NCBI RefSeq assembly: GCF_014698115.1
Contig: NZ_JACJSJ010000064.1
Location: forward strand, 1-47,659
DNA length: 47,659 nucleotides
From: Nostoc sp. FACHB-973
GTDB taxonomy: Bacteria > Cyanobacteriota > Cyanobacteriia > Cyanobacteriales > Nostocaceae
Direction of reading: 5' to 3'
Shown here: one piece after another, positions 25,850-34,544 of the stretch
Layout of the letters: the number at the start of each line of letters is the position of its first letter
Position numbering within the stretch: the stretch's first letter is position 1
Translations under genes and position numbers: made by a program
Notes under the pieces: generated by a model
Database searches by the model: none
What the model was told of the DNA's origin: nothing
Seen by the model: the letters and a program-made list of their open reading frames with translations, nothing else

Positions 25850-26812
25850 ATGCGATCGCTGAAACGCCGACAATTTGGCAAGCTTGCAGCTGCCAGTTTG
25901 ACTTCTACTGTTGTTGCTGGTCTTTCTAGTAAGGCACTTGCTCAGAAGACTGAACTCAACGAAGGAATTCTTTATGGAGTAAACCTCCTTAGTACATCAA
26001 ACACTGCAAACCGGGAAGACAACACTCCGGGAGTGGAGTTGAGCACTGTTGATCTAGCAACGGGAAAAATTCTCTCTAAGCTCAATCGCCTATCTCTGTT
26101 CGTTGAAAATCCATTGTCTGTACCGAAAAGGCCGAGGGCTTTCTTTTTTAATGACTCTAACCGAATTACGAAAGCGATAGTGCTTAAAAATGGGACTGTT
26201 GTAATTTCTACGGTCTCTAGCACGAGAAATGGTCATTTCAACCATCTCATTTTTACTGTCGGTAGTAGTACTGTCCCTGTATTTAGAGGGAAAAAAGTAC
26301 TAGGCTTTAAGAAATCCAATCAAACTGTTGAAAGTTTGCTCGGCCTTCCTAATAATCAACTTCTGTGCCTAGTAGGAACTGAAGGCGTCCCACCTTTTAG
26401 CATGAGAACGCTCGATTTCACAACAGGCCAAATTCTTGCCCGCGACGATCTGGCTCTACCCGAACTGCCGCCTACCCATCGATTTGCTAACCTATGCCAA
26501 GATCCGAAGGGAAATATTTTCGCAACTGAGATTGGCTCGGAAGGTATCCCCTGTTTAATTTCAATGAACTTGCAGGAGAAAGCGATAGTTACTGGCAAGC
26601 TCAAAATTAATAGACTGACCCCACTGAGCTTTGAAGGACGCCCTCTCTCTAGCGATGTTAAAGACTTGACTTTCTCTGCTTCAGGTCAATTGTATGCGCT
26701 TGCTGCTGACAAGACTAGAAAAAGTAATGCCGTGTTTAAGGTGGACGTAAAAACTGGCAAAATGACGCTAGTAAGGAACCTTGCAGCCCAGAAGTTTACC
26801 TTCTCTCCCTAG
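25850..26812 (+). CDS. Tat-signal protein, predicted exported, function unknown
   Basis: A 320-residue protein whose start MRSLKRRQFGKLAAASLTST fits a twin-arginine (Tat) signal: KRRQFGK matches R-R-x-F-x-K, followed by a moderately hydrophobic stretch and ALAQ as a likely cleavage site near residue 31. The mature part is rich in beta strands with repeated short motifs (STVDLATGKILSKLN, TLDFTTGQILARDDL, FKVDVKTGKMTLVRN), suggesting a beta-propeller-like fold. No enzyme motif is recognised. AAGGAG (25837-25842) stands seven bases before the ATG. It follows the 1007-residue protein by 23 bases and is probably co-expressed with it. The GCGATCGC repeat overlaps its start (codons 2-4). Confidence 0.75.
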   Translation: MRSLKRRQFGKLAAASLTSTVVAGLSSKALAQKTELNEGILYGVNLLSTSNTANREDNTPGVELSTVDLATGKILSKLNRLSLFVENPLSVPKRPRAFFFNDSNRITKAIVLKNGTVVISTVSSTRNGHFNHLIFTVGSSTVPVFRGKKVLGFKKSNQTVESLLGLPNNQLLCLVGTEGVPPFSMRTLDFTTGQILARDDLALPELPPTHRFANLCQDPKGNIFATEIGSEGIPCLISMNLQEKAIVTGKLKINRLTPLSFEGRPLSSDVKDLTFSASGQLYALAADKTRKSNAVFKVDVKTGKMTLVRNLAAQKFTFSP

Positions 26813-27367
26813 TATTACAACGATTTTTTGAATAATCTGCTACGCTAATTTTTCCATATTCATCTATGGAAATAAATCAAATGCAGAATTCTTAATGTTT
26901 TTAGGAGAGATATAGCCAACTGGTTCAGCTAAGGAAGCAAGAACGCCGATAAGCAAAGCGATTAACAGCAGAACTGTGAGAATTCCGGGTTAAGTTATTA
27001 AGACGCGATCGCATGAATCAAAACCTTCGTGCAATCGCTTTGCTTATTGCTTTTTCTTGTTATACCAATTCTCTATGAAGATGTACTTAATCTTTATTCA
27101 ACGTAGACGCATAACCTTGAAGCAGGGCGGTGTTTTTGGTTTCCAAAATGACTGCCGTCGTAAAGGAAGAAATAAGTTAAAAATTATTAAGTGTAAGTTT
27201 ACAAAGTATGAAAACTTAAAAAAATAGATTAATTGTTGGTTTTAGTATAAAAAGTGTGTGATTGTTTAACTGAAACTGAATAAGCACAGAATTACACCAT
27301 ACACACACAAAACAAAATCGAGCGATTGATGTTCTGAAAAATAATATTAGATAAAGCAGAAATATTT
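26813..27367. other. Intergenic region with hairpin and inverted repeats
   Basis: This 555-base spacer splits the locus into two likely transcription units. TTTCCATA (26851-26858) / TATGGAAA (26865-26872) is an 8-bp hairpin after the Tat-protein gene. A 15-bp perfect inverted repeat (ATAAGCAAAGCGATT at 26949-26963, complement at 27033-27047) lies in the middle. TTTTTGGTTTCCAAAATGA (27133-27151) recurs with one change at 46488-46506. No coding frame is convincing. Confidence 0.5.
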
Positions 27368-29665
27368 ATGGATAAAATTATTAAGCCAAAACTTGTTTTT
27401 TTTCAATGGAATAATCAAGGTTCAGCCAAGTTCTACAATGTACATAAACAAGAACATGTTAAGTGCCTCTCGGAGTTTTTTGAAGTAATTGTTATTAGTG
27501 ACGAGAGCGACTATCAACAAATTTGTGAGCAATATCAACCAGATATAACTCTGTTTGAAACTGGTAACGCCTCATCTGATAAACGACGCGTTAAAAATAC
27601 TCATTATTATCCAGAAATACCCAAATTAGCTTTCTATAACGGGGATTCTTTTTGTGGATTTCATTCAGCCTTTCTTTCTGATATCGAAAATTGGGGGATA
27701 GAGACAGTCTTTACAATATCCATTCCTTTAGCTGAATATCTTCCAGAGATTGCCGAAAATTTATTTATCTGGCCAAATTTTATAGATTCTGAAATATTTA
27801 GAGACTATAATCAACCAAAAAATATACCAGTACTTATTACTGGAAGCCAAACATCACTATATCCTTGGCGCCAAAAAATTAATAGACTTATTTCTAAATA
27901 TTATCCCACTCTAATTTGCCCACACTTAGGATACATGCAAAACCGAGAAACATCAAGAATGCTTTTTGGTGAGCAGTATGCTCGGATGATCAATGCTTCT
28001 TCCTTTTCACCTACCTGTGGCACAATGGCAAGGGAGTTTGTTCGCAAATTTCTGGAAATTCCAGGGTCTAAATCCTGTTTGATCACAGAAAAAAACCCAG
28101 CTGTTGAAGCAGCAGGTTTTGTTGATATGCAAAATTGTGTGTTTGCTGATGAAAATGATGTATTAGATAAGCTTGATTATCTGTTTAAAAACCCAGAAGA
28201 ATTAGAGAAAATTACCAATACTGGCTATCAACTAGTCCATTCCCAGCACACATTTAAACAAAGAGATCAAATTTGGCAATGGTTTCATCTACAGAAAGCC
28301 CTGAAGCCAAATCAAAGGATTATTCAGACAAGCCCTTTTGAGCCTTTGACCATTATAGATAGTTCATCGGAAATTAAAAATTCACATATCGTTGTTAATC
28401 CATCGGATAGAGTCCTCCTGCGTCAAGGAGATGAAAAACTCTGGTCAGGAAAATATGATGAAGCAGAAGCTTTGTATCTCAAATGCTTAAATTATGTAGA
28501 CTCTCAAGCTCAACCAAAACTGCGACTGGCGTTATGTAACCTCTACAAAGGAAATGCAGCGACGGCACATGATTGGATTGTTCAGCCCATTGAATGGACT
28601 CTTGATCTGCTAAAAGCTATAGATCCTGATCCCTTAGAATGGGCTTATTTAATTATTACTCTTCTTTGTCAAGGAAAATTAAATGATGCCATCAACTGTG
28701 CTAACAAGTTTCCCTCTCTTTGCCATCCTGAACTCGATCGCACTCGTTGGGTAGTTAATACCCTAACCAATAAAGACACTTTACCTTACAGTGAACCATT
28801 AAAATACCGCTACAGCGCTCATCAATTGCCTAATCGAAGCTTCCAAGATTGGCTAGATCATCTCTGTATGATGCTTACAGCATGTCAACAATTTGATTTC
28901 GTAAAATTGTTGAGTGATCCGGCTTATTTAAAATCTCATTCATTAAAAAAAGAAAGACAAGGTTTTGTTAAATCATCTAACTTAGTTTCTAAATCAATTG
29001 ATTTTTTAACTTTAAAATATTATAAAATAGGGTTAACAAAATGGCTAGCATTAAGTTTAAAAACCTTACTGCGTAAACCTTTAACTCGTTTAGAAAATAG
29101 ATTTGGTTACTTCCTTCCTTACGAATTTTCAACTATAAAATCTGATGAATTTTTTCAAACCATCCGAAAAATGGTCAAGGAAGAAGATATTGAAACAGCT
29201 TTAGTAATTGGAGCATCTAGCGGAGAGGTTATTACTGAGGCACTTTTAACAGGCATCAAAGAGAACCCAAATAAGCCAACCGCCTTTTGTATCAATATTT
29301 CTAGTCCTCAATTTAATAAGTTGCAAAAGCGTTATACTGGTGAGCCTACTGTCAAATTCTATGATATTCCGTCTATTGATTTAGAAAATTTACCGAAAGA
29401 AATAAGTAAAATCATCAAAAATATTAAAGAGCAATATAATGTTAATATTTTTGATGTTATCTTAATCGATGGTTCTCAATTAAGCACAAGTATTGAAGAT
29501 TTAGAAAATGAATTGCATAGCTATAAGTTTGTATTGCTAGATGATATCAATACGTTTCAAAACTACAAAAATAATCAGAAATTGCTCTTAGATCCCAATT
29601 ATTTAGTATTCAGTCAAAACACTGATTTACGTAATGGGTATGCAATTTTTGAACAACTTACTTAA
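27368..29665 (+). CDS. CgeB-like glycosyltransferase with TPR-like middle and Rossmann-like C-terminus
   Basis: A 765-residue protein with three regions. Residues about 1-330 look like a CgeB-type GT-B glycosyltransferase (YPEIPKLAFYNGDSFCGFHSAF, LFIWPNFID, PVLITGSQTSLYPWRQKI, then FSPTCGTMAREFVRKFLEIPGSKS and FADENDVLDKLDYLFKNPEELEKI). Residues about 350-480 have TPR-like helices (DEKLWSGKYDEAEALYLKCL). Residues about 590-765 have alternating strands and helices with an acidic motif (ALVIGASSGEVITEALLTG, FDVILIDGSQLSTSIEDL) as in SAM-dependent methyltransferases, though the glycine-rich loop is GASSGE. It begins the second polysaccharide transcription unit. Activity of each part is inference; the CgeB resemblance is moderate. 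Confidence 0.7.
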   Translation: MDKIIKPKLVFFQWNNQGSAKFYNVHKQEHVKCLSEFFEVIVISDESDYQQICEQYQPDITLFETGNASSDKRRVKNTHYYPEIPKLAFYNGDSFCGFHSAFLSDIENWGIETVFTISIPLAEYLPEIAENLFIWPNFIDSEIFRDYNQPKNIPVLITGSQTSLYPWRQKINRLISKYYPTLICPHLGYMQNRETSRMLFGEQYARMINASSFSPTCGTMAREFVRKFLEIPGSKSCLITEKNPAVEAAGFVDMQNCVFADENDVLDKLDYLFKNPEELEKITNTGYQLVHSQHTFKQRDQIWQWFHLQKALKPNQRIIQTSPFEPLTIIDSSSEIKNSHIVVNPSDRVLLRQGDEKLWSGKYDEAEALYLKCLNYVDSQAQPKLRLALCNLYKGNAATAHDWIVQPIEWTLDLLKAIDPDPLEWAYLIITLLCQGKLNDAINCANKFPSLCHPELDRTRWVVNTLTNKDTLPYSEPLKYRYSAHQLPNRSFQDWLDHLCMMLTACQQFDFVKLLSDPAYLKSHSLKKERQGFVKSSNLVSKSIDFLTLKYYKIGLTKWLALSLKTLLRKPLTRLENRFGYFLPYEFSTIKSDEFFQTIRKMVKEEDIETALVIGASSGEVITEALLTGIKENPNKPTAFCINISSPQFNKLQKRYTGEPTVKFYDIPSIDLENLPKEISKIIKNIKEQYNVNIFDVILIDGSQLSTSIEDLENELHSYKFVLLDDINTFQNYKNNQKLLLDPNYLVFSQNTDLRNGYAIFEQLT

Positions 29666-29727
29666 TCATCAACAAAAATAGCTAATTATAATTGGCTAAT
29701 ATAAACATAAATTGGGAGATTGAAAAC

Positions 29728-30420
29728 ATGAAAATTAGTGATTTTTCTTACAAGGCATCACATCACTTAGTTTGGCGAGCAGAACAAATATTAATTGATA
29801 TACAAAGTTCTTCAATTAATAAGGAATTGAAGAAACTAGGTTGTTTAACTAAAAAAGATATAACTACACATATGACTGCTCATGAGCTAAATATGCTCTA
29901 TATTTTAGCCAAGGAGCTTGGAGAATCTGCAAAAGCTTTGGAGATAGGATCTTATTTAGGAGCATCTAGTTGTTATATTGCTGCTGCTTTGGCTCCAAAA
30001 GGTGGGCACTTATTTTGTGTTGACACTTGGGAAAATCAAACTATGCCAGAGGGTGAAAGAGATACATTCAGTGAGTTTAAAAATAATACAAGAGGAGTAG
30101 TGAACCACATCACTATGCTCAGGAAAAATAGTCAGGAACTTATACCTTCAGATTTTACAGAGTATCCTCTAAGCCTTGTTTTTATTGATGGCGACCATAG
30201 TTATCAAGGAGCCAAAAATGATTACGAAAAAGCAACTCCTTGGATTGTAGGAGGAGGTATTCTTGCATTCCATGATTGTATCGCGTTTGAAGGTGTAGCT
30301 AGGACAATTGGTGAAGCTCTCGCCAGTGGTAACTGGAAGTTTGGTGGACAAGTTGATAATCTTCTTTGGTTACGTAAAGTAGAAAAAGGTTGTTTAGAAT
30401 TTGAACACTCAGCATTTTAA
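29728..30420 (+). CDS. Class I SAM-dependent methyltransferase (Methyltransf_24-like)
   Basis: About 230 residues with the Rossmann methyltransferase order: motif I as ALEIGSYLGASSCYIAAAL, HLFCVDTWENQ (ribose-binding acidic residue), and the catalytic-site region VFIDGDHSYQGAKNDYEKA with GGGILAFHDC. The FIDGDHSYQG signature is typical of this group, which is often found in cephalosporin-hydroxylase-like and polysaccharide O-methyltransferases. The start is set at ATG 29728 because GGGAG (29714-29718) lies nine bases before it; TTG 29692 has no such support. It follows the CgeB-like gene by 62 bases on the same strand. O-methylation of a glycan sugar is inferred from context. Confidence 0.88.
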   Translation: MKISDFSYKASHHLVWRAEQILIDIQSSSINKELKKLGCLTKKDITTHMTAHELNMLYILAKELGESAKALEIGSYLGASSCYIAAALAPKGGHLFCVDTWENQTMPEGERDTFSEFKNNTRGVVNHITMLRKNSQELIPSDFTEYPLSLVFIDGDHSYQGAKNDYEKATPWIVGGGILAFHDCIAFEGVARTIGEALASGNWKFGGQVDNLLWLRKVEKGCLEFEHSAF

Positions 30421-30443
30421 AACAAAGCCCAAAATTATTTTGT

Positions 30444-31352
30444 ATGGAACTACCGCTCAGTATAATTATCTGTGCCCACAATCCTCGTTTTAGCTATTTA
30501 GAGAGGGTTTTAGAAGCACTGAAATCTCAAACTTTATCTAAAGATTTTTGGGAACTTTTGTTAGTTGATAATGCTAGTAATAAAATTCTAGCTTCGGAAA
30601 TTGATTTAAGTTGGCATCCCCAAGCTCGTCATATTCGAGAAGAACAACTAGGACTGACTGCTGCTAGACTCAGAGGAATTCGAGAAGCTACAGCTGGAGT
30701 AATAGTATTTGTTGATGATGATAACGTTTTAGATTCAGACTATCTAGAAGTCACATGGCGGATTAGTAAAGATTTTCCATTTATTGGTGCTTGGGGTGGA
30801 CAAATTAAACCTGAATTTGAAGTAACACCTCCATCGTGGGCAAAACCTTATTTAGGAAATTTAGCAATTCGAGAGTTTGAGAGCGATCGCTGGTCTAATT
30901 TAGTAGATCAGTATGAAACAACGCCATGCGGGGCTGGGCTTTGTGTTCGCAAGGTTGTTGCACAAAAGTACAGCGAGTTAGTTCGTAAAAGTCCTAAACG
31001 GGCAGATATGGATCGGAAGGGTAAAATGCTTACCTCCTGTGGGGACTCAGATTTAGCATTTACAGCTTGCGATATGGGTTTAGGTACAGGGCTGTTTGCA
31101 TCACTCAAGCTAACTCATTTAATACCTTCTAACCGTTTAAAAGAAGATTATCTCCTGCGTTTAGTAGAAGGGTTAGCTTACTCGCAAACTATGCTGGCAT
31201 ATTTTCGAGGTACTATTTCACCTCAATCTTTTTGGAGATCGTCAAAGATATATTCGCTGTATTTAGGTCTAAGATATGGCTTCAGAATATCTCGTTTCCA
31301 TGAAGCTGGACAAAATGGTAGAAAACTAGCTCTGAAAGAGATTAGTGATTAG
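30444..31352 (+). CDS. GT2-family glycosyltransferase
   Basis: A 302-residue GT-A fold enzyme. LSIIICAHNPRFSYLERVLEAL opens the nucleotide-sugar fold, LLLVDNASNK provides the donor-binding aspartate, VIVFVDDDNVLDSDYL holds the metal-binding DDD motif, and WGGQIKPEFE plus CGAGLCVRKVV form the later acceptor site region. No membrane segment is evident. Typical role: addition of one sugar to a lipid-linked repeat unit. It lies 23 bases after the methyltransferase and is followed by a hairpin, so the run up to here may be one operon. The sugar is not known. Confidence 0.93.
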   Translation: MELPLSIIICAHNPRFSYLERVLEALKSQTLSKDFWELLLVDNASNKILASEIDLSWHPQARHIREEQLGLTAARLRGIREATAGVIVFVDDDNVLDSDYLEVTWRISKDFPFIGAWGGQIKPEFEVTPPSWAKPYLGNLAIREFESDRWSNLVDQYETTPCGAGLCVRKVVAQKYSELVRKSPKRADMDRKGKMLTSCGDSDLAFTACDMGLGTGLFASLKLTHLIPSNRLKEDYLLRLVEGLAYSQTMLAYFRGTISPQSFWRSSKIYSLYLGLRYGFRISRFHEAGQNGRKLALKEISD

Positions 31353-31408
31353 TGAAATAGTTTAATTATTAAAGGAATACTGACGACAGAACATGACATG
31401 GTAAGTAA

Positions 31409-31431
31409 AGGTTTTTTTAGCTAAAAAACCT
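31409..31431 (+). terminator. Hairpin between two glycosyltransferase genes
   Basis: AGGTTTTTT (31409-31417) and AAAAAACCT (31423-31431) form a perfect 9-bp stem with a five-base loop, 57 bases after the GT2 stop. The stem is AT-rich and there is no T run after it, so it is a weak terminator at best; an attenuator before the next gene is possible. Confidence 0.4.
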
Positions 31432-31466
31432 GTCAAAGAGTGATTTTTTAATTTTTCTTTTTGAAT

Positions 31467-32663
31467 ATGCTAAAAAAAACTATCAAATCTATATATTTTT
31501 CATGTATAAATTTGCTTCGTCAGCTACCAATAAGTTCGGAAAATTTAGGACCTCCAAAAGATTTTTATAAAGAAACTAAGGATTATTGGCTATTAAATTC
31601 CCCAGAAAACAACAAACAAAGTCAAGAAAGTTTTCTCAGCATATATCCGAAAAATTTCATACGTAGAAAATTACCTAAAACTATAAAAGATGGAGTTCAC
31701 TGGAAATTTGAGATAGAGTCTACCCATGAATATCCAGAGACATTTGTTACTGTAATACCACAAGGTCGTGTATGGGGTAATAATGGCACTGTTATAACCC
31801 CAGATGATAAGTTACTGGGTGATTTGTCTTTTGAAATTGGTACAGATATAAGTGAGCATTCAATACTCAAATCTTGGAGATTACCAAATCTACATTACGT
31901 AGATGGAACTGTTGCTGTTTTATCGGCTGCTGGAGGCGAAGGATACTTTCACTGGATCTTTGACGTTTTACCGCGCATTCATTTACTCAAGCAAGCTGAA
32001 ATCCAGTTCAGTCATATAGACAAATTCTTAGTTAATAGCTTACATCTTTCTTTCCAGAAGGAAACATTAGAGATTTTAGGCATTCCTGAAGAAAAAATTA
32101 TAGAAAGTCGGAAATTTCCTCACATCAAAGCTAAACAATTAGTTGTACCTTCCCTACCAGGACAGACAGGTAATATCCCCAAATGGGCTTGTGATTTTCT
32201 CAAAACAAAAATTCTAGTTAATGATTCTATTGAAAAAGTAGGCAAAGTAAATCTTATTTATATAAGTCGCGATCGCGCTGCCTTTCGTCGGGTTATCAAT
32301 GAGGATGAATTAGTTCAGTTTTTAAACAAATTCAACTTTGAAGTTATTTTTCTAGAAAAAATTTCAGTGGCTGAACAAGCTTCAATTCTATCGTCTGCGT
32401 CTGTCATTGTGGCTCCTCATGGTGCTGGTTTATCCAATCTCGTTTTTTGTTCCCCCGGAACTAAAATTATTGAATTATTTTCACCGAATTATGTAAATGG
32501 CTGTTATTGGGTTCTGTCTAATAATATGGAACTTGATTATTATTACCTAATCGGAGAAGGAGAAGAACCAGAAAAATTTTACGATCCTCATTGCATGGCT
32601 GAAGATATGTTAATTAATATAGATTCGCTAGCTCAATTATTAAAAATAGCTGAGGTGATTTAG
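31467..32663 (+). CDS. GT61-family (DUF563) glycosyltransferase
   Basis: About 398 residues. The C-terminal half shows the GT61/DUF563 signature: LIYISRDRAAFRRVINEDELVQFL (about 250-273, with S-R and the R-x2-N-E-x-E pattern), then ISVAEQASILSSASVIVAPHGAGLSNLVFC and PGTKIIELFSP. The middle contains VAVLSAAGGEGYFHWIFDVLPR, equivalent to the family's N-x2-H-W-x2-D-x2-P region, with F-H-W kept. GT61 members transfer xylose or similar sugars in plants, and have unknown roles in bacterial surface glycans. ATG 31467 is preferred over TTG 31461. It is followed after 8 bases by the next GT2 gene. Confidence 0.9.
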   Translation: MLKKTIKSIYFSCINLLRQLPISSENLGPPKDFYKETKDYWLLNSPENNKQSQESFLSIYPKNFIRRKLPKTIKDGVHWKFEIESTHEYPETFVTVIPQGRVWGNNGTVITPDDKLLGDLSFEIGTDISEHSILKSWRLPNLHYVDGTVAVLSAAGGEGYFHWIFDVLPRIHLLKQAEIQFSHIDKFLVNSLHLSFQKETLEILGIPEEKIIESRKFPHIKAKQLVVPSLPGQTGNIPKWACDFLKTKILVNDSIEKVGKVNLIYISRDRAAFRRVINEDELVQFLNKFNFEVIFLEKISVAEQASILSSASVIVAPHGAGLSNLVFCSPGTKIIELFSPNYVNGCYWVLSNNMELDYYYLIGEGEEPEKFYDPHCMAEDMLINIDSLAQLLKIAEVI

Positions 32664-32671
32664 AAACAAGC

Positions 32672-33520
32672 ATGAATCAAATAAAAGTGTTCAGAAATCC
32701 GAAGATTTGGGAAAAAAATTTACCAAGTATTTCTGTTATCACAATTACATACAATAGACTTCAAGAGCTAAAAGAAACATTTTCAAATATTATATCTCAA
32801 ACTTATCAAAACCTGGAATATATCGTCATTGATGGTGGTTCTCAGGATGGTACGGTAGATTTTCTGCAAGAAAATAATGCAAATATATCCTATTGGATTA
32901 GTGAAAAAGATGCTGGAATTTATGATGCCATGAACAAAGGAGCCTTGGCTGCTACTGGGGACTGGATAATTTTTATGAATGGCGGCGATAAATTCTTTGC
33001 AGAGGATACACTGGCTCAAGTTGCAGAATATCTTGATAATTCAGTGGATGTTGCTTATGGCAAATTTGAATATGTTGTTAATGATAAATATGGGTATCAT
33101 ACCTATCAGCGACAGCCATATGATCTGTCTATAATATGGCGTGAAATACCTACTTGCCATCAGAGTATTTTTGTTAAAAGAGAACTACAAGTTAAATATC
33201 CCTTTGATACGTTCTTGACTTGGTGTGCAGATCATGATTTTATGGCCAAGGTTTACGTTGCTGGCTATCAGTTTCAGGAAATTCCTGTAGTTATTTCTAA
33301 ATTTGATGGATCGGGAGGAGTGTCTAGAGATTTATTGAGTTTTACTAAAGAGCGTTGGTCTATTTGCAGAAAATACTTTGGGAAATCTTTTCAGCAAGAG
33401 TTGTATTTTGTTAATGAATACAAAAGTTTTTGGTTGCAGAAAAACATCATTAGTAAAATTCGTGAGATCCTTCCTAGTCAATGGATTCTTGCTTTACGTA
33501 AATATAGAAAAATATATTGA
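32672..33520 (+). CDS. GT2-family glycosyltransferase (WcaE/colanic-acid type)
   Basis: A 282-residue GT-A enzyme. SVITITYNRLQELKETFSNI, then EYIVIDGGSQDGTVDFL (donor-binding aspartates), YWISEKDAGIYDAMNKGA and WIIFMNGGDKFF are the hallmarks of the branch that includes colanic-acid WcaE and many polysaccharide-locus enzymes. CHQSIFVKRELQ and FDTFLTWCADHDFMAKV form the expected C-terminal acceptor region. It ends one codon region before the next gene, whose in-frame TTG at 33517 overlaps this stop codon. Sugar specificity is unknown. Confidence 0.93.
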   Translation: MNQIKVFRNPKIWEKNLPSISVITITYNRLQELKETFSNIISQTYQNLEYIVIDGGSQDGTVDFLQENNANISYWISEKDAGIYDAMNKGALAATGDWIIFMNGGDKFFAEDTLAQVAEYLDNSVDVAYGKFEYVVNDKYGYHTYQRQPYDLSIIWREIPTCHQSIFVKRELQVKYPFDTFLTWCADHDFMAKVYVAGYQFQEIPVVISKFDGSGGVSRDLLSFTKERWSICRKYFGKSFQQELYFVNEYKSFWLQKNIISKIREILPSQWILALRKYRKIY

Positions 33521-33525
33521 TTGAT

Positions 33526-34524
33526 ATGGCTCATTCTCAGAATATTGGAGTCTATTTTTCAGCCAATGATGCAGTTTATGATTGGACGATCGCTTTTCTC
33601 AATAGCTTTAGAACCTTCAACCCAGATTTAAAGCTGATTCTGATTCCTTTTAATGAACAGTGCGATCGCCTGCTAAAATTAAGTAATACTTATAAATTTG
33701 AAGTATATACTGATTCATCCTTTTCTCGGTTGGAGGCGATCGGTCAAGCATTTGAGCTAGGTTATACCCCTACTGGCCCCTATTGGTTCAGACGCTATGC
33801 AGCTTTTTGGGGACCACTAGATTATTTTATGTACTTAGATGCTCGGCAAATTGTGTTAGCAGATATTAAACCCTTTATTGAAGCAGTAGAAACCCTTGGG
33901 TTTGACTTTCTACATTATGATTGTGCGATCGATCAAGTTTACGAACCAGGAGCATTTCGTCAAGAATTGTTAAGACAGGGGCGGGGGCGCGGTTTTAACT
34001 CAGGCCGTTGGGCTTCTCGTAAGGGGCTATTTTCAATAGAAGAGTTTGAATTATTAGCAGAAGGTGCATTGAAAATACGAGATCAACTCAACCCTCGAAA
34101 TACAGATCAAGCCTTCATCAACTATTGCTGCGATATGAAGCCTGTGCGCTATGGGCATTTTGCAGAAGTAATTGGAGGTATATGTCAAAACGGGTGGGCA
34201 AGACTATCGGGTAAAATTTACTGGAAAGATGGAAAATACTATTTGTGGGATTACGGGGGTTTGGATCATAAAAAACAAATATTTCTTCTACATTGGGCAG
34301 GCTACAGATTGAATGCTTTAATGCCTAATAATTATTTGTTTTATCAATATTTATTAAGAGGTAAATCCATGTTCAAACAGTTGCAATTTTATGGAACTTT
34401 AGGATTAAATTACTTAATAAATGCTCCCATTAATAGTATTAAAAAACAAAGTTTACTTAATAATTTGTACCATGATTTAAAAAAATATTATAAAATTAAT
34501 TTTAAAAATGAACTATACAAATAA
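33526..34524 (+). CDS. Putative GT-A fold glycosyltransferase-like protein
   Basis: About 332 residues. The order of elements fits a nucleotide-sugar transferase: GVYFSANDAVYDWTIAFLNSF (start of fold), LKLILIPFNEQCDRL, YWFRRYAAFWGPLDYFMYLDARQIVL (about 82-107), FNSGRWASRKG and NPRNTDQAFINY. The expected metal-binding DXD is replaced by D-A-R in MYLDARQIV, so either another acid binds metal or activity is altered. I do not recognise a named family beyond this fold-level likeness. ATG 33526 is taken as the start; TTG 33517 overlapping the previous stop is possible. Position inside a run of glycosyltransferases supports a glycan role. Confidence 0.7.
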   Translation: MAHSQNIGVYFSANDAVYDWTIAFLNSFRTFNPDLKLILIPFNEQCDRLLKLSNTYKFEVYTDSSFSRLEAIGQAFELGYTPTGPYWFRRYAAFWGPLDYFMYLDARQIVLADIKPFIEAVETLGFDFLHYDCAIDQVYEPGAFRQELLRQGRGRGFNSGRWASRKGLFSIEEFELLAEGALKIRDQLNPRNTDQAFINYCCDMKPVRYGHFAEVIGGICQNGWARLSGKIYWKDGKYYLWDYGGLDHKKQIFLLHWAGYRLNALMPNNYLFYQYLLRGKSMFKQLQFYGTLGLNYLINAPINSIKKQSLLNNLYHDLKKYYKINFKNELYK

Positions 34525-34544
34525 ACAACAATAAAAGGCGTTTT

